Positions 28,189 to 38,063 of a stretch of 64,000 bases of DNA are shown piece by piece (position 1 is the stretch's first letter; each line of letters begins with the position of its first letter). Below the pieces are notes generated by a model, which saw only the letters and a list, made by a program, of their open reading frames with translations, ran no database searches and was not told the origin of the DNA. The position numbers were made by a program, and so were the translations under genes. This DNA is from Candidatus Cloacimonadota bacterium (GTDB lineage Bacteria; Muiribacteriota; UBA6191), in contig JAGSHD010000004.1 of NCBI GenBank assembly GCA_023954715.1, forward strand, positions 124,001-188,000, given 5' to 3'.

Positions 28189-29094
28189 CTAGTTATCAAA
28201 TACTTTCACAGATATAACTTCTGCCCCTGAAAGCCCAGATATACCTTTACCATTCCATGCTGCTCCGATAATACCGATAACTCCTGTTCCATGGCCATTG
28301 ACATCATTATCTGTTAACAAAGTATCGTTGAAATCTCGATTTGCAACATTACTATCTTCCAGATCTTCATGTGACAAATTAACACCAGTATCTAAAACAA
28401 CTACCTTTATTAACTTATTCTTTTGATCCAAGTACCCTGTTTGCCCTTTAACTTGCTGATGACCCCACTGTTGGCTATAAAACTCATCAGTGATATCGAT
28501 TTGAGCTACATCAACTTGAGCTAAGTTAACTACAATTGAATCTGTACCAGCAGTCTTAACCATGTGGTTAAAATCTGCAGTTACATTATCATCTTTAGAG
28601 ATTGTAGCAATTAAATCTGTTGATACATCTTTATCTGAACGAACCAAAATAAGATTATTCTGTAATGATTTTCGATCAAACTTCAAATCGTTTTTATTTA
28701 AAAATCGCTCTTTATCAGCCAAGCTCATAGACTTTTTAAACGAAAGTAACATAGAGTTCTTCTCAACTTTAAGTTCTTTACTTCCAACCTTAACTGTCAT
28801 TGGAGACACTTTAGTCTTACCTAAATCACCTAGTCTAAACTGGCTCTTCTCAATAACATTAACTGTCTTAACAGAATCTTTTACCGTAACAGTGTAAGAC
28901 TCTGAATGGAAAAGCTTAGACAATGATTTTTCTAAAGAAGAAAAGTCCTTTAAATTCGAGCTTCTATATTTTAACTTCTCTGGATAGTCAATTTTGCACT
29001 CATACCTATTTTCTAAACTATTTACCAACAATGATAAAGGAGCGTTTGCAGCATGTGCTGCTCCTACCATCAAAAACGCAATTATTAATTTCAT
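28189..29094 (-). CDS. N-terminal half of a split subtilisin-like protease (Asp and His only)
   Basis: The 301-residue exported protein has a signal peptide (KLIIAFLMVGAAHA), an STN-like region (about 20-85), a propeptide-like region (about 110-180, SFKKSMSLADKERFLNKNDL onwards) and then the first part of a peptidase S8 domain. It holds VVVLDTGVNLSHEDL (catalytic Asp235) and NGHGTGVIGIIGA (catalytic His268). The protein stops right after EVISVKVFDN, where a complete subtilase would continue into the helix before the NxSLG strand; the Ser and oxyanion Asn are absent. Exactly these parts are in the gene upstream. The ATG at 29094 follows GGAG at good spacing; an ATG at 29104-29106 overlaps the upstream stop. 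It is probably inactive alone. Confidence 0.85.
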   Translation of the reverse strand: MKLIIAFLMVGAAHAANAPLSLLVNSLENRYECKIDYPEKLKYRSSNLKDFSSLEKSLSKLFHSESYTVTVKDSVKTVNVIEKSQFRLGDLGKTKVSPMTVKVGSKELKVEKNSMLLSFKKSMSLADKERFLNKNDLKFDRKSLQNNLILVRSDKDVSTDLIATISKDDNVTADFNHMVKTAGTDSIVVNLAQVDVAQIDITDEFYSQQWGHQQVKGQTGYLDQKNKLIKVVVLDTGVNLSHEDLEDSNVANRDFNDTLLTDNDVNGHGTGVIGIIGAAWNGKGISGLSGAEVISVKVFDN

Positions 29095-29105
29095 TTTAAA
29101 CTCCA

Positions 29106-32100
29106 TTATTTAACCTCGAATTGAGGATAAGCCTTTATCCATTTTCCAATAACACCAGACACTTTAGCTCTAACCCATACAACATAGAAGCCTTTATCAT
29201 AAGACTTAGTAGGACTGTAATGGTTGGTAGTCAATGTCACAGCATTTCCTTCTCTAACCCCACTCTCTTCCCACCATGGTGCAGCATCAATATCATAACC
29301 TTTAACTAAAACCTCACCAGTTTCATCAGTTTTGTGAATCACAACTTCATAAGCCTCTGCATTAACTACAGGAGCCCATGTAAAGTTTACATTACTTGAA
29401 TTAGGCTCTCCATATTCAAATACTTCATCTAATTTGATCCACTTAGCCAAAACATCATCGGCGTAAATCGCTCGATACCATACTTCATAATACCCTGCTT
29501 CATAGACCCTTTGAGGAGTAAAGTAGTTAGTAACAACCCCTTCGCCTCTTAAATGACCTCTATTCCAAAAAGGCGCATTGTCTACATCATACCCTCGCCA
29601 CAATACATTTCCAGCTGCATCCGTTTTATTGACAACAACTTCATAGCTAAGTGCTTTTTTATTTACTGACCAGCTAAATGAATTATAATCAACTCCAAGT
29701 ACTCTAGCCTCAACTTCATAATTAGAGTTTAAGACCAACCATTTACCAAATGAACCATTTGCAAATACAGCTCTGTACCATAACCTATATGAACCTGGCT
29801 CATATTTACGCTTTGGTATGTAATAGTTATGAGTTAACAAACTACCACGCTTGTGACCTCTACTCCAGAATGGTGTATGTTCAGAATCATATCCATCTAC
29901 AACGATCTTACCATTTTCAATCTTATTTGCTACAAATTCATATCCGATTGCATCAGCAACTGGAGCCCAAGTAAATCCAACTTCAGTTTCTTTCTGATTT
30001 GTATCTTCTACATCAAACTGACGTGCTTTATACCATTTTGACATGGAGCCATCAGCTCTTTTTGCTCTGTACCATGGTAAGTATCTACCCGGCTCATAAG
30101 CTCTTTTTGGTCGATACACTCTTGAGTTTAAATGAATAGCAGTATCTTTATTTGATGCTTCATCCCAAAAAGGTGCAGCATCAATATCATAACCTCTAAT
30201 AATTTCGTTTCCTGATTCATCAAGCTTTCCAACAACTACTTCGTAGTCTACTGCTGAATCAATTTCATCAAGTGTTATTACTACCTCATGTAAAGAAACA
30301 CTGCTTCCACCATTAATAGATAGTTTATCATGCAGTTTAACCCAAGCAGTTGTTGTCCCATCAAGTAATTGAGCTCTAACCCAAACTTGGTAAAAACCTG
30401 CTTCGTATTCTCTAGGTATATGCCAGTTTGTAGCAACATACTTCGCTTCTGTACCTAAATTACGAGTTCCCCATAGTGGAGCTGCATCAATATCATAACC
30501 CGAAACTAAAACCTCTCCAGATTCATCTACTTTATGAACTACAACTTCATATCGAGCCGAGTTTTGTACTAACTTCCATGAATAACCAGTTTCTCTGATT
30601 CCTTGAGACTGATCTGCAATCTCAACTTTATCATGAAGTTTAACCCACTTTGAAAACGTGTCTACACCTGTATTGGCCCTAACCCATACATCATAAAAAC
30701 CTGGCTCATACTGTCTAGCTGGCTTATAAAAGTTAGTTTGAATTTTCAGAGCTCTCTTATGACCTTTCTCCCAATAAGGAGCTGCATCAACATCATAACC
30801 TTCCATGATCATGTTACCTTCAGCATCTACTTTATGAATAACCACATCATAGTCATTTGCACCTTGTACAGGCTCCCAAGTAAATCCAATTTGATCTAAT
30901 CTCTTTGTACTGCTTACCACGTGACCCTTTACAACTTGTATCCATTCTCCAAGTACTCCTTCAGCATCAATAGGTCTAGCCCAAATGTCATAGTAACCGT
31001 TTTCGTACTCTCTACTCGGAGTAAAATAGTTAGTATCAACACTTGTTCCTGTTTGAGTTCCTCTTTCCCAGTACTCAGAAGCAGAACCATCATATGAGTT
31101 TATCAACTCCACTCCGTCTGCACTCATTTTATTAACAACAACTTCATAGCCTACAGATCCAGGGATTGCTTTCCAAGAGAATCCACTCTCTGCTACACTA
31201 GTTACTACTTCATTAACTTCATATGTATCTGCTGCAATAACCCATCTTCCGAGGTTACCGTCAGCCATCTTAGCTCTTACCCAAAATGTGTAAAAACCAT
31301 TTTCATATTTCTTCTTTGGAGTAAATCTATTATTAAGTAATGCTGGATTTCCAACTTCTTCCCAATACTTTGCATTTTCAACATCATATCCACGAACTAA
31401 TTCATTTCCATCTGAGTCTACTTTACTTACAACAACTTCATATTCTTGTGCACCTTTTATGATACTCCAACTAACTCCCATTTCAGTAAGTTTTTGACCT
31501 ACATTAGGTACTTCAAATGTAGACTCTACCTTTATCCATTTAGACATAGAGTCATCAGATAGTTTTGCTCTTGACCAAACTTCATAGAAACCTGGATGAT
31601 AAACCACAGCAGATCGATATTGATTTGTAAATAAGGCCGTTCCTCTTTGCGGTCCATCTGTCCAATACTTAGAATGCTTTAAGTCATATCCGTCAACCAA
31701 GCGGTTACCAGACACATCTACTTTATGAATAACTACTTCATACTCCGTTGCATTAGGAACTGCAGCCCATGAAAAAGACGGCTTAGCTGACTCTAAAATA
31801 CTAACATCAGCCTTTACAAACAAATTTGCTTCTGACCAAGCACCAACTGCACCAAGAATGTTACCTCTAACCCACCAAGCATAATTACCTGAGCTTAATT
31901 CATTAGTACTGTATGTAAATTCTGTAAAGTCCTCAACTTTTTTAACTAGTGTTCCGTTGTCAGCATTCATGATCCACAAATCATATGAGTCCGCTCCAAC
32001 GATTGCTGGCCATGTAAAAGTAACATCTACTGAATCAATGTTTTCGTTATCAGCAGGAGAGAATCTAGATGTACTCGCTGCTCGTCCGATAACTACTTCA

Positions 32101-35100
32101 TTATCAGATGAAGCAAAACCTTCTAATGCCGTTTCAAAATCAATCAATTTCATGCTTGGGTATTGAAACTCTGAAGTTAAAATATTAGTTCCAGTTGTTG
32201 AAATTTTAGTTAATATTTGACTTTGTGTTAGGTTTGGAGAAAATGCTAACATTTGAGCTGCCAACGCACTAACAAAAGGTGCTGCAAATGAAGTTCCTGA
32301 AAAGTAAGAGTAGTCTCCATCTTTATTTGTAGAATAAATTCCAACACCTGGAGCAAATACATCTACCCAAGTTGTTTGCTTAGTATGAGATACAGCCAAA
32401 TTACTATCAACTGAACCAACAGCAATAGTCAAAGGAGAAGCAGCTGGATAAAATGGTGTTTGATCCACTTCGTTTCCGGCGGCAGCTACAATAACCATAC
32501 CAGCATCTCGAGCATCTTGTAATGCCGTCTCTAAAGCCGGAATCGGATCTACAGAATCAAAGCCAAGAGATATATTTAATACATCTGCATTTAAATCTAT
32601 TGCTTTATAAATTCCACTGATTAACTTATCTAAAGTAGTTAAACTAGAGTAATCTGGAGCATCGACACCTGCAACAGCTTGAAAATCAATATTACCGTCT
32701 GGATAGTCATCTGAACCAATAACATATTCTTTACCTTGATAAGTTAGCTTCAATTGATAATCAGATCCAGGAGGTAACTTAACTACAGCTACACCCTCCG
32801 CATTAGTAGTAAAACTAATACCTGTACTTGTTCCATCTGCATTTAAAACTGTAACCAAAACTCCAGATAATCCGATATCTTGAACTTTTAGGTTTAGAGT
32901 GATCTCTTCTGATTGTGGTACAACGATTTTAGCTTTGCCATCTGTGATATTTGAATAAAAAATATTACCTAAATATTCATATGCGACACCTTTACTTAAA
33001 TTGTCCTTGTAAACCAATGTAGTTTTCCCTGTTTCATCGGTAGTCCCAAAAATTGTTTTATTTAAATCTCTCGAAGCTAATTCACTAAGCCAATCAACAT
33101 ACAGGATATATACCTCAGCCCCACTAATAGGAACCTCACTATCACCTTGTACAAGAGTAACTTCTACGCTTTGCTCAGGTACTTCAGTGACAAACTCATG
33201 TGTTGTTGGATTGAAGGTGATTTCTCCTACACCTGTTTCAGGACTATAGTGCTGACCATCATAGTCTACTCTATATCTGAAGTCTTCACTAGGTAAGTTA
33301 AATGATACTTTACCGTCGGCAAATGTACCGTAAATGCCTTTGTATTTTGTACCTTTGAATACATATACTCTTTTACCTTTTAATACTTCTGGTTTTTCTG
33401 ATGCTTCGATCGTTACATTGTGAAATCCAAAATCACTTAAAGCTACATTTACTTCTACTGCTTCTGTTGGTTGAGTAAAGTGCTGACCAATATAGTCAAC
33501 TCTATATTTATACTCTTTTGTTGGTAAGTACATTTTTACTTCGCCGTTTACATCAAAGCTTCCGTAAACACCTTGGTATTTATCACCAATATAAGCATAT
33601 ACTCTCTTACCCTTTAGAGTTGCTTTATCTAAAGTAGATGCAACTGTTACATCTCTAAAACCAAAGTCAGATAACTTAACATTAACTAAAGCATTTGCAG
33701 ATACCGGTGTAAACCACTGGCCTCTATAGTCAACTCTATACTTGTAATCTTTTTTCGGTAAAAGCATAGTTGCTTTACCGTTTACATCAAAACTAGACCA
33801 CACACCTTGATATTTATTATTTTCATCAAATGCATACACTCTTTTCTTGTATGTTTTATCTTTATCTGCTCCAGAGTCAATTACAACATTTCTGAAACCG
33901 AAATCATTTAATTTGATTTGGATCCAATACCCTGTTGCAGATGGTAATGCCACTTTTGTAAACCATCTTCCTCGATAATCTACTCTATACTTATAAGGTT
34001 TATTGGCTAATAAGATTTCTGCTTTTCCGTCTGCATCTAAGGAAGCCCATGCGCCTTGGTATTTGTCATTTTCATCAAATACATAAACTCTCGCTTTATG
34101 TAAGTAAGACTTATCCGTTGAACCATCGATGTAAACTTTTTTGAAACCGAAAGTAGACAATGCTGCTGATACTTTTGAAGCATTTGAAGCTGCTGTGAAA
34201 TACTGACCTCTAAAGTCTACTCTATACTTATAGTTCTGATTTGATAAGTAAAAATTTGCTTTCCCGTTTTCATCAAACGAAGACCAAACTCCTTGATACT
34301 TGTTTGCTTCATCAAATACATATACACGAACTTTATGTAATAAATCTTTATTAGCTGATCCATCAACTTCAACGTTTCTAAATCCAAAGCTTGCCAATGA
34401 TGCATCTACTGTATTTGCACTAGTAACTGGTGTAAACCACTTACCACGATAGTCTACTCGATACTTATAGTTTTTACTTGATAAATAAAAGTTTGCTTTA
34501 CCTGTTGCATCAAATGATGTCCACACACCTTGGTATTTATCGTTTTCATCGTAAACATAAACTCTTGCTTTGTTTAACATATCACTATTTGCTGATCCAT
34601 CTACAACAACGTTTCTGAATCCGAAGTTTGCTAATGAAGCATCTACTGCTGTTGAATTACTTGCAGGAGTAAACCACTGCCCTCTGTAATCAACTCTATA
34701 CTTGTATGTTTTATTGGCTAAAAAGAAAGTAGCTTTACCACTCTCATTGAATGATGTCCAAATTCCTTGGTACTTATCGTTTTCATCAAAAACATAGACT
34801 CTTGCTTTATTTAATAACTCACTATTAGCCGACCCATCAACTACAACGTCTCTGAATCCAAAACTAGTTAATGAAGCAACAACATTTGTTGAGTTACTTG
34901 CTGGTGTATACCATCTTCCTCTATAGTCCACTCTAAACTTGTAAGATTTGTCTGCCAAAAAGAAAGTCGCCTTTCCTGACTCATCAAATGATGTCCAAGC
35001 ACCTTGGTACTTATCATTTTGGTCATAAACATAGACTCTTGCTTTATGCAACAACTCTGCATTTGCTGACCCGTCAACTACAACATCTCTAAAACCAAAA

Positions 35101-37589
35101 CTAGTTAATGAAGCATCAACAGCAGTTGAGTTACTTACTGGAGTAAACCACTGACCTCGATAATCAACTCTATACTTATAAGACTTATCAGCTAAGTAGA
35201 AAGTTGCCTTTCCTGATTCATTAAAAGCAGCCCATACACCTTGGTATTTGTCTGCTTCGTTGAATACATATACTCTAGCTTTATTTACCAAATCTGCATT
35301 TGCCGAAGCATCTACAACCACATCTCTGAAGCCAAAATTAGCCAAAGAAGCATCAATCGTTGTAGCGTTACTTGCTGGGGTAAACCATTGCCCTCTATAA
35401 TCAACTCTATACTTATAAGACTTATTTGCTAAATAAAGAGTCGCTTTACCTGACTCATCAAAAGATGACCATGCACTTTGATATTTATCATTTTCGTCAT
35501 AAACATAAACTCTCGCTTTATTTAGTAAATCACTATTAGCTGATCCATCAACAACAACGTTTCTAAAACCAAAACTTGCTAATGACGCATCTACTGTTGC
35601 TGCATTGCTTACTGGCGTAAAATATTGCCCTCTATAATCAACCCTATACTTATAAGACTTAGTTGGTAAGTATAAGTTTGCCTTACCTGTCTCATCAAAA
35701 GCAGCCCAAACACCTTGGTACTTATCTTCTGCGTTAAATACATAAACTCGCTTTTTGTTTAATTTATCTGCATCAGCTGATCCATCTACAACAACGTTTC
35801 TGAAACCAAAGTCAGCAAGTGCTACATTTACACTATCTGCTGTACTTGCCGAAGTAAACCACTGACCTCGATAATCAACTCTATACTTGTATGTATTACT
35901 TGGTAAGAAGAAAGTTACATTTCCTTCTTCGTTGAAATTTCCGTAAACGCTTTTATATTTATCATTTTCATCAAATACATAAACTCTAGCTTTGTTTAAT
36001 TTGTCTGCATCGCTTGTAGAAACTGTTACATCTCTAAATCCAAAGCTACTCAAATCTACTGAAACATTGTTATCAGCACTAGGAGCAGTAAAGTGCTGTC
36101 CTCTATAATCCACTCGGTAGCTTACATCACCAAAAGGTACATCTTTAATGTAAGCTTCTCCATTTTCATCAAATGTTGCATACTTACCAAGATACTTAGT
36201 ACCAGAAAAAGCATAAACACGCGCTTTGTTTAGTCTATTTGCATCTTTATCAGCAGTTACCGTTACATTTCTTGCATAAGACCAAGAATTTGATAAGTAT
36301 GTATTACCGCCATTTTCATAATAATCTATTTGAACTAAGTGTGAACCTGCTGTCATTGGTACAGTCGTAGTATACTGTGTGGCTGATTGGTTTTTCCATG
36401 CATTGATATGTAACACGCCATCAATCCATAGTCTAACTCCATCATCAGCCTTTACGTTAAAAGTATAATCTTTTTTTGCAAAGTTGAAATTGCCGACAGC
36501 CTTTGCTGAAAACTTATCTTTTGGAACTGTTTCACTAGGAGAACCTGCTCCCCAATTTTTTTGAAGTCGGTCGACTCTTTCTTGATAAACTGGAGCACCT
36601 TCTTGAGTCATGTTTGCATAATAATCTACACAAAATTCATTCTGCCCCGGCTCACAAGCAACTATTTCAGGGATTTCAACAATCTCACGTACCGCCCATG
36701 AACTTTCCAAAACTGCGTTTCCACCATTTTCAAAGTACTCTATTTTAATATTATGCTTACCTGCTGTCATTGCCACATCGGCCTTGTAGGTTGTAGCACC
36801 TTGCAATTTCCATTTATCTATTACAAGTTGATCATCTACGTACAATCTAATACCATCATCAGCTTTTACTGTAAATTGGTAGTTGTTTTCAGTAAAGTCG
36901 AAGTTACCTTCTGCTCTTACTGAAAAGTTATTAAATTTTGTGTTATGAAAAGCTGGTCCTGTTCCCCAATTAAACTTAAAGCTTTCTCCACCAAAATAAT
37001 GATTTTCGTAATGTAAGTTACCAGTCAAGTCTTTATTGCCAAACACCTTTATACAAAATATATTACCTGCTTCAGAAACACTTGGTTGACAGTACCCAGG
37101 GAAAGATGCTTGCATTTCACGGCGTTCTTCCAACTTATGAGTAAAACTCGCTTCTTCTTTAGTGTCAAAAAACTCTATTCGATAGTTTTGATACTCATCG
37201 CTGCCTCGGAATTGTCCTTGATTAGGAGATCTTTTAGAGTCATAAGCTAAATAATCACCTATGTATACTTTTAAGTCTCCATTTGCACTATTAAACGTTT
37301 GGAAAGGGAATTCATAGAGTTTAAAACTACCTTTATATCGAACCGAGTAACCTCTGCTCAGTCCTTCTACGGGTACATTTGTACCCCAGTCTGCATTTAA
37401 ATAATAATTACTACCTGCAGATGTCTGGATAGCTGTAGGCTCCCCAGAATGATTACCATTGTCAAAATATTCGACACAAAATTTGTCCTTCTCATAAGAG
37501 CATTTCTCTGCCCCTGTTGCTGCAAATGCCATCCCAGTGAAAATCACTGATAACATCATTGTAATGAAACTGCGTGTTATAGTTTCCAT
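29106..37589 (-). CDS. Giant exported PA14/Ig-repeat protein with the C-terminal half of a subtilisin
   Basis: The 2827-residue protein starts with a signal peptide (about residues 1-23). Next come three PA14-like domains (about 37-165, 174-300, 315-440; motif KADDGIRLYVDD), thirteen ~79-residue Ig/transthyretin-like repeats (441-1466; YKYRVDYRGQWFTP) and about two degenerate relatives. The second half of a peptidase S8 domain follows (about 1645-1825), with ADVLNISLG, oxyanion Asn1706 in AAAGNE and Ser1767 in GTSFAAP. About ten ~97-residue fibronectin-like repeats fill the rest (about 1850-2827). No catalytic Asp or His motif precedes the Ser half; both are in the next gene, 11 bases downstream. 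PA14 and Ig repeats suggest glycan or surface binding. There is no anchor, so it is probably secreted, perhaps by the type II system encoded just upstream. Confidence 0.9.
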   Translation of the reverse strand: METITRSFITMMLSVIFTGMAFAATGAEKCSYEKDKFCVEYFDNGNHSGEPTAIQTSAGSNYYLNADWGTNVPVEGLSRGYSVRYKGSFKLYEFPFQTFNSANGDLKVYIGDYLAYDSKRSPNQGQFRGSDEYQNYRIEFFDTKEEASFTHKLEERREMQASFPGYCQPSVSEAGNIFCIKVFGNKDLTGNLHYENHYFGGESFKFNWGTGPAFHNTKFNNFSVRAEGNFDFTENNYQFTVKADDGIRLYVDDQLVIDKWKLQGATTYKADVAMTAGKHNIKIEYFENGGNAVLESSWAVREIVEIPEIVACEPGQNEFCVDYYANMTQEGAPVYQERVDRLQKNWGAGSPSETVPKDKFSAKAVGNFNFAKKDYTFNVKADDGVRLWIDGVLHINAWKNQSATQYTTTVPMTAGSHLVQIDYYENGGNTYLSNSWSYARNVTVTADKDANRLNKARVYAFSGTKYLGKYATFDENGEAYIKDVPFGDVSYRVDYRGQHFTAPSADNNVSVDLSSFGFRDVTVSTSDADKLNKARVYVFDENDKYKSVYGNFNEEGNVTFFLPSNTYKYRVDYRGQWFTSASTADSVNVALADFGFRNVVVDGSADADKLNKKRVYVFNAEDKYQGVWAAFDETGKANLYLPTKSYKYRVDYRGQYFTPVSNAATVDASLASFGFRNVVVDGSANSDLLNKARVYVYDENDKYQSAWSSFDESGKATLYLANKSYKYRVDYRGQWFTPASNATTIDASLANFGFRDVVVDASANADLVNKARVYVFNEADKYQGVWAAFNESGKATFYLADKSYKYRVDYRGQWFTPVSNSTAVDASLTSFGFRDVVVDGSANAELLHKARVYVYDQNDKYQGAWTSFDESGKATFFLADKSYKFRVDYRGRWYTPASNSTNVVASLTSFGFRDVVVDGSANSELLNKARVYVFDENDKYQGIWTSFNESGKATFFLANKTYKYRVDYRGQWFTPASNSTAVDASLANFGFRNVVVDGSANSDMLNKARVYVYDENDKYQGVWTSFDATGKANFYLSSKNYKYRVDYRGKWFTPVTSANTVDASLASFGFRNVEVDGSANKDLLHKVRVYVFDEANKYQGVWSSFDENGKANFYLSNQNYKYRVDFRGQYFTAASNASKVSAALSTFGFKKVYIDGSTDKSYLHKARVYVFDENDKYQGAWASLDADGKAEILLANKPYKYRVDYRGRWFTKVALPSATGYWIQIKLNDFGFRNVVIDSGADKDKTYKKRVYAFDENNKYQGVWSSFDVNGKATMLLPKKDYKYRVDYRGQWFTPVSANALVNVKLSDFGFRDVTVASTLDKATLKGKRVYAYIGDKYQGVYGSFDVNGEVKMYLPTKEYKYRVDYIGQHFTQPTEAVEVNVALSDFGFHNVTIEASEKPEVLKGKRVYVFKGTKYKGIYGTFADGKVSFNLPSEDFRYRVDYDGQHYSPETGVGEITFNPTTHEFVTEVPEQSVEVTLVQGDSEVPISGAEVYILYVDWLSELASRDLNKTIFGTTDETGKTTLVYKDNLSKGVAYEYLGNIFYSNITDGKAKIVVPQSEEITLNLKVQDIGLSGVLVTVLNADGTSTGISFTTNAEGVAVVKLPPGSDYQLKLTYQGKEYVIGSDDYPDGNIDFQAVAGVDAPDYSSLTTLDKLISGIYKAIDLNADVLNISLGFDSVDPIPALETALQDARDAGMVIVAAAGNEVDQTPFYPAASPLTIAVGSVDSNLAVSHTKQTTWVDVFAPGVGIYSTNKDGDYSYFSGTSFAAPFVSALAAQMLAFSPNLTQSQILTKISTTGTNILTSEFQYPSMKLIDFETALEGFASSDNEVVIGRAASTSRFSPADNENIDSVDVTFTWPAIVGADSYDLWIMNADNGTLVKKVEDFTEFTYSTNELSSGNYAWWVRGNILGAVGAWSEANLFVKADVSILESAKPSFSWAAVPNATEYEVVIHKVDVSGNRLVDGYDLKHSKYWTDGPQRGTALFTNQYRSAVVYHPGFYEVWSRAKLSDDSMSKWIKVESTFEVPNVGQKLTEMGVSWSIIKGAQEYEVVVSKVDSDGNELVRGYDVENAKYWEEVGNPALLNNRFTPKKKYENGFYTFWVRAKMADGNLGRWVIAADTYEVNEVVTSVAESGFSWKAIPGSVGYEVVVNKMSADGVELINSYDGSASEYWERGTQTGTSVDTNYFTPSREYENGYYDIWARPIDAEGVLGEWIQVVKGHVVSSTKRLDQIGFTWEPVQGANDYDVVIHKVDAEGNMIMEGYDVDAAPYWEKGHKRALKIQTNFYKPARQYEPGFYDVWVRANTGVDTFSKWVKLHDKVEIADQSQGIRETGYSWKLVQNSARYEVVVHKVDESGEVLVSGYDIDAAPLWGTRNLGTEAKYVATNWHIPREYEAGFYQVWVRAQLLDGTTTAWVKLHDKLSINGGSSVSLHEVVITLDEIDSAVDYEVVVGKLDESGNEIIRGYDIDAAPFWDEASNKDTAIHLNSRVYRPKRAYEPGRYLPWYRAKRADGSMSKWYKARQFDVEDTNQKETEVGFTWAPVADAIGYEFVANKIENGKIVVDGYDSEHTPFWSRGHKRGSLLTHNYYIPKRKYEPGSYRLWYRAVFANGSFGKWLVLNSNYEVEARVLGVDYNSFSWSVNKKALSYEVVVNKTDAAGNVLWRGYDVDNAPFWNRGHLRGEGVVTNYFTPQRVYEAGYYEVWYRAIYADDVLAKWIKLDEVFEYGEPNSSNVNFTWAPVVNAEAYEVVIHKTDETGEVLVKGYDIDAAPWWEESGVREGNAVTLTTNHYSPTKSYDKGFYVVWVRAKVSGVIGKWIKAYPQFEVK
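29109..32040 (-). repeat. About ten fibronectin-like tandem repeats
   Basis: Within the giant protein, units of about 97 residues (~290 bases) recur. Each has a FxWxxVxxAxxYEVVV strand, a GYDxDxAPxW segment and a YExGxYxVWxRA segment ending in KWIKL. The first unit is the most divergent. The conserved W/Y/A framework is that of FN3-type beta sandwiches. Confidence 0.8.
33190..36269 (-). repeat. Thirteen tandem ~237-bp repeats (79-residue Ig-like units)
   Basis: Counting the YRVDYRGQ-type motif gives thirteen units between residues 441 and 1466 of the giant protein, each about 79 residues (237 bases). Units 3 to 9 are the most alike, also at the DNA level. The first and last few are diverged, which suggests expansion from the middle. 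Each unit has a (L)NKARVYVFDENDKYQG strand pair and ends with an SFGFR strand. Confidence 0.88.
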
Positions 37590-37745
37590 ACCATTCCCTC
37601 TCTTAAGTTGAAAGTACTACCTTTGTTGCGTGAATAAAATCACATTTCTAAAATAAACAAGTTCAAACAAAAACCAGCTTAACTGCGCATTGACTAGGAT
37701 TTACCGTAAAAAGTGCGTCAATCCAACTATTTTCATGTATATCTT

Positions 37746-37761
37746 TGCAAGAGTAATGCCA
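37746..37761 (-). promoter_or_regulatory. Sigma-54 (RpoN) promoter upstream of the giant protease gene
   Basis: On the minus strand the sequence is TGGCATTACTCTTGCA, matching the RpoN pattern TGGCAC-N5-TTGCA with one change (C to T). GG and GC have the exact required spacing. The predicted start of transcription is near 37735, leaving about 145 bases of leader before the ATG at 37589. A sigma-54 activator gene lies at 41600-42982. Confidence 0.65.
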
Positions 37762-37868
37762 TAATATGCATCAACCCATAAACCCATACAAAACTACCCG
37801 CAAAGTATAGGTTTTTTGTATATATCTTCCATATCCGACCATTGATTGAGAAAAAATTCACTATTTGT

Positions 37869-37884
37869 TGTGAGTTTTTTCACA
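37869..37884. promoter_or_regulatory. TGTGA-N6-TCACA palindrome, possible activator site
   Basis: TGTGAGTTTTTTCACA is a perfect 5-base-arm palindrome with the spacing of a CRP/FNR-family site. Its centre is about 141 bases upstream of the predicted sigma-54 transcription start, a usual distance for an enhancer-binding-protein site. It could serve either type of regulator. Confidence 0.5.
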
Positions 37885-38063
37885 TGTCGCTTTTACTGCC
37901 ATAGAATGCTACAAACAGTCTTTTTCCTAACATCAAATATACTATTAGGATACATTAATTGAAGTTAAAAGGTCTATTTTTTTACAAAACTATATTAAAT
38001 ATTATTTAATTGTATCTTTCTTATATAAAGTACAATAATTTACATTCGTCATACAAAACTTTG

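Larger units (their letters stand above)
37590..38063. other. 474-base intergenic region between gspD and the giant protease gene
   Basis: This is the only gene-free stretch over 300 bases. It holds a sigma-54 promoter match (37746-37761), a perfect TGTGA-N6-TCACA palindrome (37869-37884) and an AT-only palindrome ATTAAATATTATTTAAT (37994-38010). No open frame with a ribosome site and no RNA gene was seen. No clear T-tailed terminator follows gspD. Confidence 0.7.

Noticed and set aside
29750..35432. Several plus-strand open frames opposite the giant repeat gene
   Set aside because: They recur with the repeats, have odd Tyr/His/Ser-rich composition and no ribosome sites; they are shadows of the coding repeats.
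33190..36269. CRISPR-like or non-coding tandem repeat
   Set aside because: The unit is 237 bases without spacers, stays in frame throughout and encodes a regular beta-rich domain.
29106..37589. Frameshift or stop codon splitting a normal protease gene
   Set aside because: The Ser half is encoded upstream of the Asp/His half. A frameshift or stop would leave them in the normal order, and both proteins have their own signal peptide.
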